The position numbers and the translations under genes were made by a program. The notes beneath the pieces were generated by a model. That model searched no databases. It was not told where the DNA came from and was given only the letters and a program-made list of their open reading frames with translations. Shown in pieces: positions 52,851-61,378 of a stretch of DNA of 64,000 nucleotides. Position 1 is the stretch's first letter. Every line of letters starts with the position of its first letter. This stretch comes from Ruminococcaceae bacterium UBA4871. Lineage in GTDB: Bacteria > Bacillota > Clostridia > Oscillospirales > Acutalibacteraceae. Location: assembly GCA_002399445.1 (NCBI GenBank), contig DHDR01000029.1, positions 118,194 through 182,193 of the forward strand, in the 5' to 3' direction.

Positions 52851-54572
52851 TTACAACAAAATGTGCTTTAACTCTTTACTCATAAGCTCCTGACGTTTTT
52901 CCATAAATTCATCAAAATTATTCAGCTTATATGATATTCCAGTTGGAAGATATTTCGTGTTTTCAGCGTTAGTCTTAACCTTCAGCCAATTTGAAAGTGG
53001 TGTTTTATTCTTAGATTCGTTTTCTCTGCCCTCCAACAGTTGCAAATTTGCAAGTGTATTTCTCTTATGCCTCCAGTCATTCTTTTTTAAATCATCCAAT
53101 TGTTGTCCGCTTGGTAAAATAAGGCAGTCAAGTTTTTTCCCTTCAAAAGAAGTATAAGGATGCATGTGATCTTGATGAAACCCTTTCTGACTGTATTTTA
53201 GATTAGGGTATAAAAGTGAAAGAAGCATAAATGTATAGGCCCCAATCTCATACGTGTCAAACCACTCATCAATTTCGTCTGATGTACATTTCATACTACG
53301 GTCACCAGTAAACCTAATGCCAGTCAGATTGCTGAGCAAGAATTTATTTGCTGGAACGACCTTCATTTTTTCACGAATCAATCTCAATGCAGAGTTCGAT
53401 GCCGCTCCGAAAATTTGTTTTATCTGTGCAACAACAATATACTTTTTAAGCTCGCTCTTGCTGTCTGGATCTGTATTTCCTCCTTTGAAGAGATAATAAA
53501 CAACCGGGGTAATCGCAACATAGGAAATAATGTTCTCCGCATTAAATCCGAATTCGTCAAGGAGCTTAACACATCTGCGTATAGCTTCCTTAATTTTTCC
53601 CCAGTTGTTCTTAATCTTCAGAACGCTGTCTTTTTTAAAGGTCTCAACTTTAAGTGTAACAGGCATGTCCAAAAGATACAGGCAGGTCCTCATAATAAAG
53701 TCATTATTAAATTTATATCCTTCACCCGTCCTGTTTATTTCAGAGAGCAACTGATCAATTTCATCCCTCGCTTTATCCCAATGAGATACGATAGTTGAGA
53801 ACAGCAAGTCTGTCTTCGATAAAATCGTGCCACCGGAATTAATGCGAACAAAAATATCAAGGACGCTGTCAATGGAATCTGCTTCTACTTCAAAATAATT
53901 GATAATTTCATCGTGTGTAAGTCTCGTATGCAGTAATGACAAATTTTCTATTGCCGTCTTATCTGAAATCCAGTTATTTTTTATAATAACTTCTGATAAC
54001 AGTTCATTTGGTTTATACATTAGAATGTTCTTTACAAGATACCAAAGTTTCCCGTCTTTCGGCTTTTTCACTTCCTGATCAGTCATAAATCTGAACTCAT
54101 ATGAAATATCATCATCATCACCAGATTTTTCACTGTGAAGATTAAAGTACAATTCTTTTGCTGGAAATGCATCATCGTTTTTCCATCGTTTATTCGGAAG
54201 CTTTCTGCTCACGCTGCCTTGTAAAGCTATATACATAGATGTCAGTCTTTGCTGGCCGTCCAGAACTGCCCATATTGTTTCGTCATCGCTACCCATAGGA
54301 AAAGGCTGTGGTGCAGGCGGATTCTTATAGTTGTCCCTCTGATGAAAATTCTTGATAAATTCGTACATAGAATATTCTTTAGAATTTACTACTGCCTTTC
54401 TGACTTTCCAGAACAGAAACGTACCTATAGGATACCCGAGCATAATGGAATCAAATAATCTTGTTATCTGTTTGTTTTCCCAGACATATTTTCTCTGAAT
54501 CGCAGGTAAATATATCTTTCTGGAATTTATGTAATCTATGATTGTTTTGATTGTTTTTTTCTCGTAAGCCAT
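52851..54572 (-). CDS. DUF262/DUF1524-like nuclease (GmrSD-type restriction)
   Basis: A 573-residue protein. The N-terminal DUF262 domain (about 1-250) shows YLPAIQRKYVWENKQITRLFDSIMLGYPIGTFLFW and the nucleotide-binding motif AVLDGQQRLTS. The C-terminal His-rich nuclease part (about 470-550) has FHQDHMHPYTSF and WRHKRNTLANLQLLEGRENESKNKTPLSNWL, an HNH-like core as in DUF1524/GmrD. Such GmrSD-like proteins cut modified (for example glucosylated hydroxymethylcytosine) phage DNA, complementing classic restriction. It lies downstream of the type I operon, separated by an IS5 remnant and an old gene end. GAGG precedes ATG 54572. Confidence 0.8.
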   Translation of the reverse strand: MAYEKKTIKTIIDYINSRKIYLPAIQRKYVWENKQITRLFDSIMLGYPIGTFLFWKVRKAVVNSKEYSMYEFIKNFHQRDNYKNPPAPQPFPMGSDDETIWAVLDGQQRLTSMYIALQGSVSRKLPNKRWKNDDAFPAKELYFNLHSEKSGDDDDISYEFRFMTDQEVKKPKDGKLWYLVKNILMYKPNELLSEVIIKNNWISDKTAIENLSLLHTRLTHDEIINYFEVEADSIDSVLDIFVRINSGGTILSKTDLLFSTIVSHWDKARDEIDQLLSEINRTGEGYKFNNDFIMRTCLYLLDMPVTLKVETFKKDSVLKIKNNWGKIKEAIRRCVKLLDEFGFNAENIISYVAITPVVYYLFKGGNTDPDSKSELKKYIVVAQIKQIFGAASNSALRLIREKMKVVPANKFLLSNLTGIRFTGDRSMKCTSDEIDEWFDTYEIGAYTFMLLSLLYPNLKYSQKGFHQDHMHPYTSFEGKKLDCLILPSGQQLDDLKKNDWRHKRNTLANLQLLEGRENESKNKTPLSNWLKVKTNAENTKYLPTGISYKLNNFDEFMEKRQELMSKELKHILL

Positions 54573-54573
54573 A

Positions 54574-54717
54574 TTAATTTCCTCGTTTCACATATGTCAG
54601 TTGAATGTCGTAGCCGGGATTTTCCATCATGGAAACTTGCTCAGAAAGCTTCACCTGGCTCATATTATTCTCTATGCACTTCACTTTCACGTTGTCAAGG
54701 GTGTGCGGACAAAGACC
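54574..54717 (-). pseudogene. C-terminal remnant of an unknown gene before DUF262
   Basis: The minus strand encodes DNVKVKCIENNMSQVKLSEQVS... ending YDIQLTYVKRGN and TAA, where the stop touches the DUF262 start. The coding character and the overlap suggest a former operon partner of the nuclease. Its upstream part is cut off where foreign sequence begins near 54720. Family not recognised. Confidence 0.35.
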
Positions 54718-54855
54718 TGGACCAAGAGGTTGGAGAGTAGTCTGTGTATTCCCTTAAAGACAGAATGACAGTGAGCCATACCCGATTTGATGGAGAGTCC
54801 GGAGTAGTGTAAAATAGAATCACTACGAAGGGGTGACCAGCATGGGAAAACGTAC

Positions 54856-55240
54856 AGGGTTTACCCCATGCCATAGGTGTTACGACTGCCAACATTACCG
54901 ACCGCAACGATGCAATTGAGCGAATCTCCACAAATTCAGTGAATTCATCCCGCGTTCTGAAATTTATCGTGGACGGTAGCTATTCGGGCAAAAAATTTGC
55001 GAAGACAGTAAAGAATTTATGTGGGGCGGATGTCGAAGTCGTTAAGCGCAATGAACTGCATAAGTTTGCGGTTTTGCCCAGATGTTAGGTCGTGGAGCGA
55101 GCGTTCGGCTGGCTTGATAAAGCTCGCCGCCTTTGGAAAAACTGCGAAAGAAAGATACATACTTCCGCTCAAATGACCGTCTTGGCGTTTATCGCTGTGC
55201 TTATAAGAAGATTTTAAACAGGCTTTTAGAAATGAGCTAA
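54856..55240 (+). pseudogene. IS5-family transposase C-terminal fragment
   Basis: The plus strand reads GLPHAIGVTTANITDRNDAIER, LKFIVDGSYSGKKFAK, VVKRNELHKFAVLPRC, TAG (55086-55088), VVERAFGWLDKARRLWKNCERK. This is the catalytic D...E end of IS5/IS4-type transposases; (R)RWVVER normally stands at the stop, so CGT-TGG has become TGT-TAG. The N-terminal half is gone. Confidence 0.7.
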
Positions 55241-55251
55241 GTGTTATCAGA

Positions 55252-58200
55252 TCAGTCTGTGAATTTATTGGACCCACCGGCTCCAAAATATTTTTCGAAG
55301 AAGGATTTCAGCTTGTCGATGACACCTTGTTTCTTTTGGGGGCGGTTTCCACCACCGAAACGGCTGATCGGCGGCATCAGTCTGTCAATATCAGTACCGA
55401 CAGTCTTTATCTCGCCTTCTCGGAATGAGTTCTCTAAGAAAATGCGAGTTTCTTCTGGCTTCAATTTTTCATCCTTAATGATTTCCGTAAGATCTCTTTC
55501 GCGCTGAACTCCCACATATTTGTACCACTCGCCCATAACATCATCAACTTCGTTGACAGTGGCGATAAAGTTTTCAATGAGCTGCTTTTTGCTGCGGAGC
55601 TCCGTACTGGCATCGATTGCTTTGTTGATGGTGACAAGGACTTCCTTATCTTCGCAGTTATTATCATGATATTTTTTTACAAGCATTAAAATGTAGTCGA
55701 TGTTGATTTCAACCTGCTTTATCAGTTCCACTTCAAACACGATATCATCTGTTATATCAGTGCTTTTCCCGGTTTCACGCTTGTGTTTCCATTCATCCCG
55801 CAAATCCTGGTATTTGCCTAGGTAGTCCTGCAGGTCACGCTCGGTGATTTTTTCGTTGCCCTTGAATTCATCAAAAGAACTGAGAAGGTTTCGCATGCGC
55901 AGAATTGCGCCAAACAGGGAAATGAAGTCCTTCTGGTTCTGCTCCCCGATAATCTGTGGCTCGCTGATTGGAAACTTGGTCGACAAGTTCTCCATCAAAT
56001 CCACATATCCGGGCATTGCCTTTCCATCTGCAGATTTATAGCCGTAGTAGTAATCCTTGAAACTTTTTAGCAGAACAATACCGCCGGCGTTTTTGTCCCC
56101 GAACAGAGAGATAGCGGCATCGACACGTTTTTGTAGATTCCGGAAGCACACGATATTGCCGAATGTCTTGATGGAATTGAGGATGCGGTTGGTGCGGCTG
56201 AATGCCTGTATCAGGCCGTGCATTTTGAGATTCTTGTCCACCCACAGGGTGTTGAGCGTGGTTGCGTCAAAGCCGGTTAGGAACATATTAACCACAATCA
56301 GGAGGTCAAGTTCCTTATTCTTCATGCGGAGAGATACATCCTTATAATAGTTCTGAAACTTGTCAGATGACGTATCATAGCTAGTGTTGAACATCCTGTT
56401 GTAATCATCAATTGCGCCTTCCAAAAAATCGCGGGAACTCTTATCAAGGGCAGAAGTGTCTTCCGGATTTTCCTCGTTAAGAATACCATCAGTTTCTTCC
56501 TCGTTGGGAGCATAGCTAAAAATCACAGCAATTTTCAGCTGCTTGGTGGGGTCTGCACTCATCTGCCGGCGGAATTCGTCATAGTATAGCTTTGCCATGG
56601 GAACAGAGGCAACGGCAAAAATGGAATTAAACCCGCTGACACGCTGCTTCGCCTTGATTTCTTCCACAGCACCGCGCTCCGCCGAAGCCACATCTGCAAT
56701 ATTTGTCAGCTGATTAAAGATATACGACTTGTCTCCACGGTAGGTCTTTTGGTCGAAATGCTCCAAAATGTATTTTGTCACAAGTTCGATACGCTTGGGT
56801 GCCATCATTGCCTTTTCACGGTTAATGTTCCAAACCATCTCGTCTGTGATATCTTCTTCCTCATCCATGGTCTTTATGTAATCCACGCGGAACGGTAAAA
56901 CATTTTTATCGTTGATGGCATCCACAATGGTATATGCGTGGAGCTGGTCACCAAAGGTCTGCTCGGTGGTGAAAAGCTGGGACTTTTTTGTCGGGCCGGC
57001 ATTGACCGAAAAAATTGGTGTGCCAGTGAAGCCGAACATGTAATACTTTTTGAAGTTTTGCACGATTGCGGTATGCATATCCCCAAACTGGCTGCGATGG
57101 CACTCATCAAAGATGATAACTACTTGCTTGTTATAAACGGGGTGCGTCTTATTTTTTTTGATAAAGGTAGACAGCTTTTGGATGGTAGTGATGATGATGT
57201 GTGACTTGCTATCACCTAGTTGCTTTGTCAGAACCGCCGTGGAGGTATTGCTGTTGGCAGCACCTTTTTCAAAGCGGTCATATTCCTTCATGGTTTGGTA
57301 ATCAAGGTCTTTGCGGTCGACCACAAACAGCACCTTGTCAATATAAGGCAGTTGGGAAGCGAGCCGTGCTGTTTTAAAGGAAGTCAGTGTTTTGCCGGAA
57401 CCGGTGGTGTGCCAGATATAACCGCCAGCAGCAATATCACCATATTTCTTGTAGTTGTGGGCAATCTCAATTCTGTTTAGGATTCGCTCGGTTGCGGTAA
57501 TCTGATAAGGGCGCATGACCATCAGCATATTTTCGGAAGTAAAAATGCAGTACTTCGTCAGAATGTTCAGAATGGTGTGCCGGGCAAAAAAGGTTTTGGT
57601 AAAGTCGATTAGGTCGGGAATGGTCTTGTTATTGGCATCAGCCCAAAAGCATGTAAACTCAAAGCTGTTGCTTGTCTTTCCCTTTTTTGCCTTACCGGAT
57701 GCCGCGTCCTTAATAGCATTGTATCGAGTGCTGTTGGAATAATACTTGGTATTTGTGCCGTTGGAGATGACAAAAATCTGAACATATTCAAACAAGCCAC
57801 AGCCTGCCCAAAAGCTGTCACGCTGATAGCGGTTGATTTGGTTGAACGCTTCACGGATGGCGACTCCTCTGCGTTTTAGCTCCACGTGAACCAATGGCAA
57901 GCCGTTCACGAGAATAGTCACATCATAGCGGTTGTCATACTTGGCGCCGTCCTCTTTGCCTAGAACATACTGGTTGATGACCTGCAAGCGGTTGTTGTGA
58001 ATGTTTTTCTTGTCAATGAGGGTGATGTTTTTTGTCATGGCATCATCTCGTTTGAGAACCTGAACATAATCCTCTTGAATTTTGCGTGTCTTTTCGACAA
58101 TGCCTTCATTTTTGTTGGCAATGCAGTCGGCAAAGAACCGCTCCCACTCGGTATCCGTAAAGGTATAGCTATTGAGCTCTTCCAACTTGGTGCGCAGGTT

Positions 58201-58383
58201 TGCAATCAGGTCGGCTTCCGTGTGAATGGGAAGGTACTCATAGCCCTGTTCACACAGAAGGCGGATGAACTCTTTTTCCAGCGCAGCCTCGCTCTGGTAG
58301 CTGTCTGCACGGGCTTTCACCGGCTCATATTCAGTAACAACAGTGTTTTCTGTGGTTGCGGCTACAATATTAAAATATGACAC
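55252..58383 (-). CDS. hsdR: type I restriction enzyme, R (motor/nuclease) subunit
   Basis: A 1043-residue HsdR. The N-terminal PD-(D/E)xK nuclease is marked by YDVTILVNGLPLVHVELKRRG (about 150-170). The SF2 translocase shows Walker A HTTGSGKTLTSFK, DECHRSQFGD (DEAD-like), FGFTGTPIF and the late helicase motif MFLTGFDATTLNTLWVDKNLKMHGLIQAFSRTNR. The C-terminal helical domain ends GGSNKFTD. GTG 58383 is chosen because GGAGG stands nine bases upstream and relatives start MSYFNIVAATTENTVV; an upstream GTG (58392) overlaps that signal. Last gene of HTH-hsdM-hsdS-hsdR. Confidence 0.95.
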   Translation of the reverse strand: MSYFNIVAATTENTVVTEYEPVKARADSYQSEAALEKEFIRLLCEQGYEYLPIHTEADLIANLRTKLEELNSYTFTDTEWERFFADCIANKNEGIVEKTRKIQEDYVQVLKRDDAMTKNITLIDKKNIHNNRLQVINQYVLGKEDGAKYDNRYDVTILVNGLPLVHVELKRRGVAIREAFNQINRYQRDSFWAGCGLFEYVQIFVISNGTNTKYYSNSTRYNAIKDAASGKAKKGKTSNSFEFTCFWADANNKTIPDLIDFTKTFFARHTILNILTKYCIFTSENMLMVMRPYQITATERILNRIEIAHNYKKYGDIAAGGYIWHTTGSGKTLTSFKTARLASQLPYIDKVLFVVDRKDLDYQTMKEYDRFEKGAANSNTSTAVLTKQLGDSKSHIIITTIQKLSTFIKKNKTHPVYNKQVVIIFDECHRSQFGDMHTAIVQNFKKYYMFGFTGTPIFSVNAGPTKKSQLFTTEQTFGDQLHAYTIVDAINDKNVLPFRVDYIKTMDEEEDITDEMVWNINREKAMMAPKRIELVTKYILEHFDQKTYRGDKSYIFNQLTNIADVASAERGAVEEIKAKQRVSGFNSIFAVASVPMAKLYYDEFRRQMSADPTKQLKIAVIFSYAPNEEETDGILNEENPEDTSALDKSSRDFLEGAIDDYNRMFNTSYDTSSDKFQNYYKDVSLRMKNKELDLLIVVNMFLTGFDATTLNTLWVDKNLKMHGLIQAFSRTNRILNSIKTFGNIVCFRNLQKRVDAAISLFGDKNAGGIVLLKSFKDYYYGYKSADGKAMPGYVDLMENLSTKFPISEPQIIGEQNQKDFISLFGAILRMRNLLSSFDEFKGNEKITERDLQDYLGKYQDLRDEWKHKRETGKSTDITDDIVFEVELIKQVEINIDYILMLVKKYHDNNCEDKEVLVTINKAIDASTELRSKKQLIENFIATVNEVDDVMGEWYKYVGVQRERDLTEIIKDEKLKPEETRIFLENSFREGEIKTVGTDIDRLMPPISRFGGGNRPQKKQGVIDKLKSFFEKYFGAGGSNKFTD

Positions 58384-58396
58384 ATAACTCACCTCC

Positions 58397-59560
58397 TCAG
58401 GTCAATTCTTTGAATGTCAGCAGCTTGTCCCGATAGTATTCGTATTGCTTTTGGCGGGCGGCAATTTCGGCGGGCAGTCCACTAGAAATATCGTTAATTA
58501 AGTTGTGGAAATTATCTAATATATCTGCAATTCGCTTTTGTGTTTTATAATCCGGAAGCGGGATTTTGATTTCTTTCAGTGCTGGAACACTGGAGTGAAC
58601 TACTTTGCTTTTTACCTTACCCTTGCTTTTCTGTTCTTGAGCCCTTCTAGTGGACAGTGCATAGGAAATATACCTTGGCTCTTGATTATGTTTCAACACT
58701 ACGGTGTCTCCACCTGCCATACACTTTTCATGGCCGAGATAAGCAATGGATTTTGCTATTTCTTCAACACTTTCGCCAGTAATGGTAAAAATAATATCTC
58801 CGTGTTGAAACCATTTTGGATTTTTCACAACATCCTCGTTTGTGTGTGATATGCAATTTGTAAAGCTAATTTCGTATGAAGTATATATTTCTCCATATCG
58901 AATACAAGGAACACCCTCTACCGTGACTTCATTTCGTTTAATCCCAGACCCTCTGAAGATATCTGTTGCAATATTCCCTAATTTGACCATAGGAATATCG
59001 TCGCCAAATGTCAGCAGTTCATCCCTATAATACTCATACTGTTTTTTTCTCGCTGTAAGCTCCGCTGTAAGCTCCGCTGTAAGCTCCGTGAAATTGTCCA
59101 GAATCCGGACAATTTCACGCTGCACGGGCAGAGGGGGAACGGGGATTGAGATTGTCGCAACAGTTGATTTTGCTAAAGCAGGAATACCTGCACCATACTG
59201 ACATTCTTGTAGTTTAAATTCTTGCGATTTTATAAAGTGAAATAAATAGCGATTCAAAATGGAATCTAAAGGTTTCAGAACATAACAATGAGCACCTGCC
59301 CAAAACTTAACAGCAATCCAGTTTACATAACCAGCAGATGCGCCTCCTTGAGAAATTGTGATAGTATTCTCATCTTGATTATATTGCTCAATATAACCAG
59401 ATGGGTTTATACCACCATTTATAACAGGAAAGCTTCCTTCATCTTTCATATCACTTTTGTTGAATTGTATTCCTTTTTTAATATGACAAACTGTTTCAAG
59501 TGCTTTACACTCCACCCCATCGGGGCATAATTCCGCAATCAGTTCATCCAACCTGCTCAT
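58397..59560 (-). CDS. hsdS: type I restriction enzyme, S (specificity) subunit with TAEL repeats
   Basis: A 387-residue HsdS with two target-recognition domains (about 15-145 and 190-360), each followed by a conserved helical spacer ending (A)R(K/Q)KQYEYYRD(E/K)LLTF. The central spacer contains TELTAELTAELTARKKQ, i.e. a four-residue TAEL unit repeated; the DNA shows three exact 12-bp units (59052-59087). In EcoR124I-type enzymes the number of TAEL repeats sets the spacer length of the bipartite site. It overlaps hsdM by four bases (ATGA) and precedes hsdR. Confidence 0.95.
   Translation of the reverse strand: MSRLDELIAELCPDGVECKALETVCHIKKGIQFNKSDMKDEGSFPVINGGINPSGYIEQYNQDENTITISQGGASAGYVNWIAVKFWAGAHCYVLKPLDSILNRYLFHFIKSQEFKLQECQYGAGIPALAKSTVATISIPVPPLPVQREIVRILDNFTELTAELTAELTARKKQYEYYRDELLTFGDDIPMVKLGNIATDIFRGSGIKRNEVTVEGVPCIRYGEIYTSYEISFTNCISHTNEDVVKNPKWFQHGDIIFTITGESVEEIAKSIAYLGHEKCMAGGDTVVLKHNQEPRYISYALSTRRAQEQKSKGKVKSKVVHSSVPALKEIKIPLPDYKTQKRIADILDNFHNLINDISSGLPAEIAARQKQYEYYRDKLLTFKELT
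59052..59087 (-). repeat. three 12-bp tandem repeats in hsdS
   Basis: The unit GCTGTAAGCTCC (plus strand) is repeated three times without change. Each unit encodes TAEL (ELTA in register) in the central spacer of HsdS. Slipped-strand or recombinational change would add or remove four residues and keep the frame. Confidence 0.92.
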
Positions 59561-61125
59561 ACGCCTGCCTCGATTTCTTCGACGACGTTGCGGATTGCCT
59601 CTCGCAGTTCATCCTCGTGCATGACAATTTCTTCAATCTCGGCATTCAGTTTTACAATATCCACCTTTTCCCGGGTGTCCTCCGCCTCCACATAAGTAGA
59701 AACGGAAAGGTTGTAATCGTTTTGGACCACTTCGTCATAGTTGGCAAGGTGGGAGAAGTACGCCACTTCCTCACGCTTTGCAAACACATCCACAATGCGG
59801 TCGATGTTTTCCGGGGTCAGCTTATTGTTATTCGTGACCTTGACGCACTCGTTTGACGCATCAATGAACAAAGTCTTGTTGTCATTCTTATTCTTCTTCA
59901 TCACCATGATGCAGGTGGCAATGGAGGTGCCAAAAAACAGGTTGCTCGGCAGCTGAATGATGCAGTCCACATAGTTGTTGTCAATCAGATATTTGCGGAT
60001 TTTCTTCTCTGCGCCGCCCCGGTACATAATGCCCGGAAAGCATACAATGGCGGCTGTGCCGTTTGATGCAAGCCAAGAAAGGCTGTGCATAATGAATGCC
60101 ATGTCCGCTTTGCTTTTTGGTGCCAGGACTCCGGCAGGGGAAAAACGAGGGTCATTGATGAGCAGCGGGTTATCGTCCCCCACCCATTTGATGGAGTAGG
60201 GCGGATTTGAAACAATCAGCTCAAAAGGCTCATCATCCCAGTGCTGCGGATTAATGAGAGTATCCTCACACTCTATATCAAATTTATCAAACTCGATATC
60301 ATGCAGGAACATATTGATGCGGCAGAGGTTATAAGTGGTGATATTGATTTCCTGACCATAAAAACCATTGCGGATAGCATCTTGTCCAAGAATTTCTTCA
60401 GCCTTTAGCAGTAAAGAACCGGAACCGCAGGCCGGATCATACACTTTATTGATTTCTGTTTTTCCCACGGTTCCAAGGCGTGTCAGCAGTACGGATACAT
60501 CAGAAGGCGTAAAAAACTCACCTCCGGATTTACCGGCGTTTGACGCATACATGGACATGAGATATTCATAAGCATCCCCGAAAGCGTCAATGGAATGATC
60601 TTTTACTTCACCAAGGTTCATGGCAGCAATACCATCCAGCAGCTTGGCCAGACGTTCATTTCTTTTTGCTACAGTGCTGCCGAGTTTATTGCTGTTCACG
60701 TCAAAGTCATCGAACAGCCCTGCAAAGCTCTTTTCAGAGTCGCTGCCTTTTGCTGATTCTTCGATGTTGTGAAACACCTTTTCCAAGGTCTCGTTTAGGT
60801 TTTCATCCACCGCTGCTCTGGCTCTGACATTGCAGAAAAGCTCACTGGGTAATATGAAAAAGCCTTTTTCCTGCACCAGACCGTCACGAGCTTCTTCGGC
60901 TTCTTTATCTGTTAGCTTGGCGTAATCAAAGTTGGTGTTTCCGGCTTCAATCTCGCCTTCGTTGACGTATGCTGTCAGGTTTTCAGAAATGTACCGGTAA
61001 AACATCGTTCCAAGCACATAGTTCTTAAAATCCCATCCGTCTACTGCGCCGCGCAGGTCATCGGCAATCGCCCAAATGGCACGGTGGAGCTCGTTCCGCT
61101 CTTGTTCTTTTTTCGTATCAACCAT
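59557..61125 (-). CDS. hsdM: type I restriction enzyme, M (adenine methyltransferase) subunit
   Basis: A 522-residue N6-adenine methyltransferase. An N-terminal helical domain (LHRAIWAIADDLRGAVDGWDFKNYVLGTMFYRYISENL) is followed by SAM motif I VYDPACGSGSLLLKAEEIL and catalytic motif IV VSNPPYSIKW. TPSDVSVLLTRL precedes motif I, as in the family. It joins HsdS to form the methylase and both join HsdR for restriction. Its start at 61125 overlaps the end of the HTH gene (61118). Confidence 0.95.
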   Translation of the reverse strand: MVDTKKEQERNELHRAIWAIADDLRGAVDGWDFKNYVLGTMFYRYISENLTAYVNEGEIEAGNTNFDYAKLTDKEAEEARDGLVQEKGFFILPSELFCNVRARAAVDENLNETLEKVFHNIEESAKGSDSEKSFAGLFDDFDVNSNKLGSTVAKRNERLAKLLDGIAAMNLGEVKDHSIDAFGDAYEYLMSMYASNAGKSGGEFFTPSDVSVLLTRLGTVGKTEINKVYDPACGSGSLLLKAEEILGQDAIRNGFYGQEINITTYNLCRINMFLHDIEFDKFDIECEDTLINPQHWDDEPFELIVSNPPYSIKWVGDDNPLLINDPRFSPAGVLAPKSKADMAFIMHSLSWLASNGTAAIVCFPGIMYRGGAEKKIRKYLIDNNYVDCIIQLPSNLFFGTSIATCIMVMKKNKNDNKTLFIDASNECVKVTNNNKLTPENIDRIVDVFAKREEVAYFSHLANYDEVVQNDYNLSVSTYVEAEDTREKVDIVKLNAEIEEIVMHEDELREAIRNVVEEIEAGV

Positions 61126-61336
61126 TGTTTGTTACCTCCGAATGATTTTTATCTGCGTCTGCGCTTGCGCCGCTTTCAATCCAAGCGTCAATTTCAGACA
61201 CCCTGAATTTATACAGCCTTCCAACTTTGTGGAAGGGAATGGTATGCTTTTTAACCCATGCCCGGATGGTGTCTTTGCTGCAGCCTATGTGCTTTGAAAT
61301 CTCTTCGAGGCTAAGCCACCGTTCTACTGTATTCAT
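61118..61336 (-). CDS. excisionase-like helix-turn-helix protein leading the hsd operon
   Basis: A 72-residue protein with a MerR/excisionase-type winged helix (WLSLEEISKHIGCSKDTIRAWVKKHTIPFHKVGRLYKFRVSEIDAWIES). ATG 61336 has GGAAGG upstream; the frame to 61357 lacks this. Its stop overlaps the hsdM start, so it is co-translated with the restriction operon. It could be an autoregulator delaying restriction, or a leftover of integration functions. Confidence 0.8.
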   Translation of the reverse strand: MNTVERWLSLEEISKHIGCSKDTIRAWVKKHTIPFHKVGRLYKFRVSEIDAWIESGASADADKNHSEVTNNG

Positions 61337-61378
61337 TTTACTACCTTCCATGCCCAATAAAGCTCCCTTTCAAAAGTA

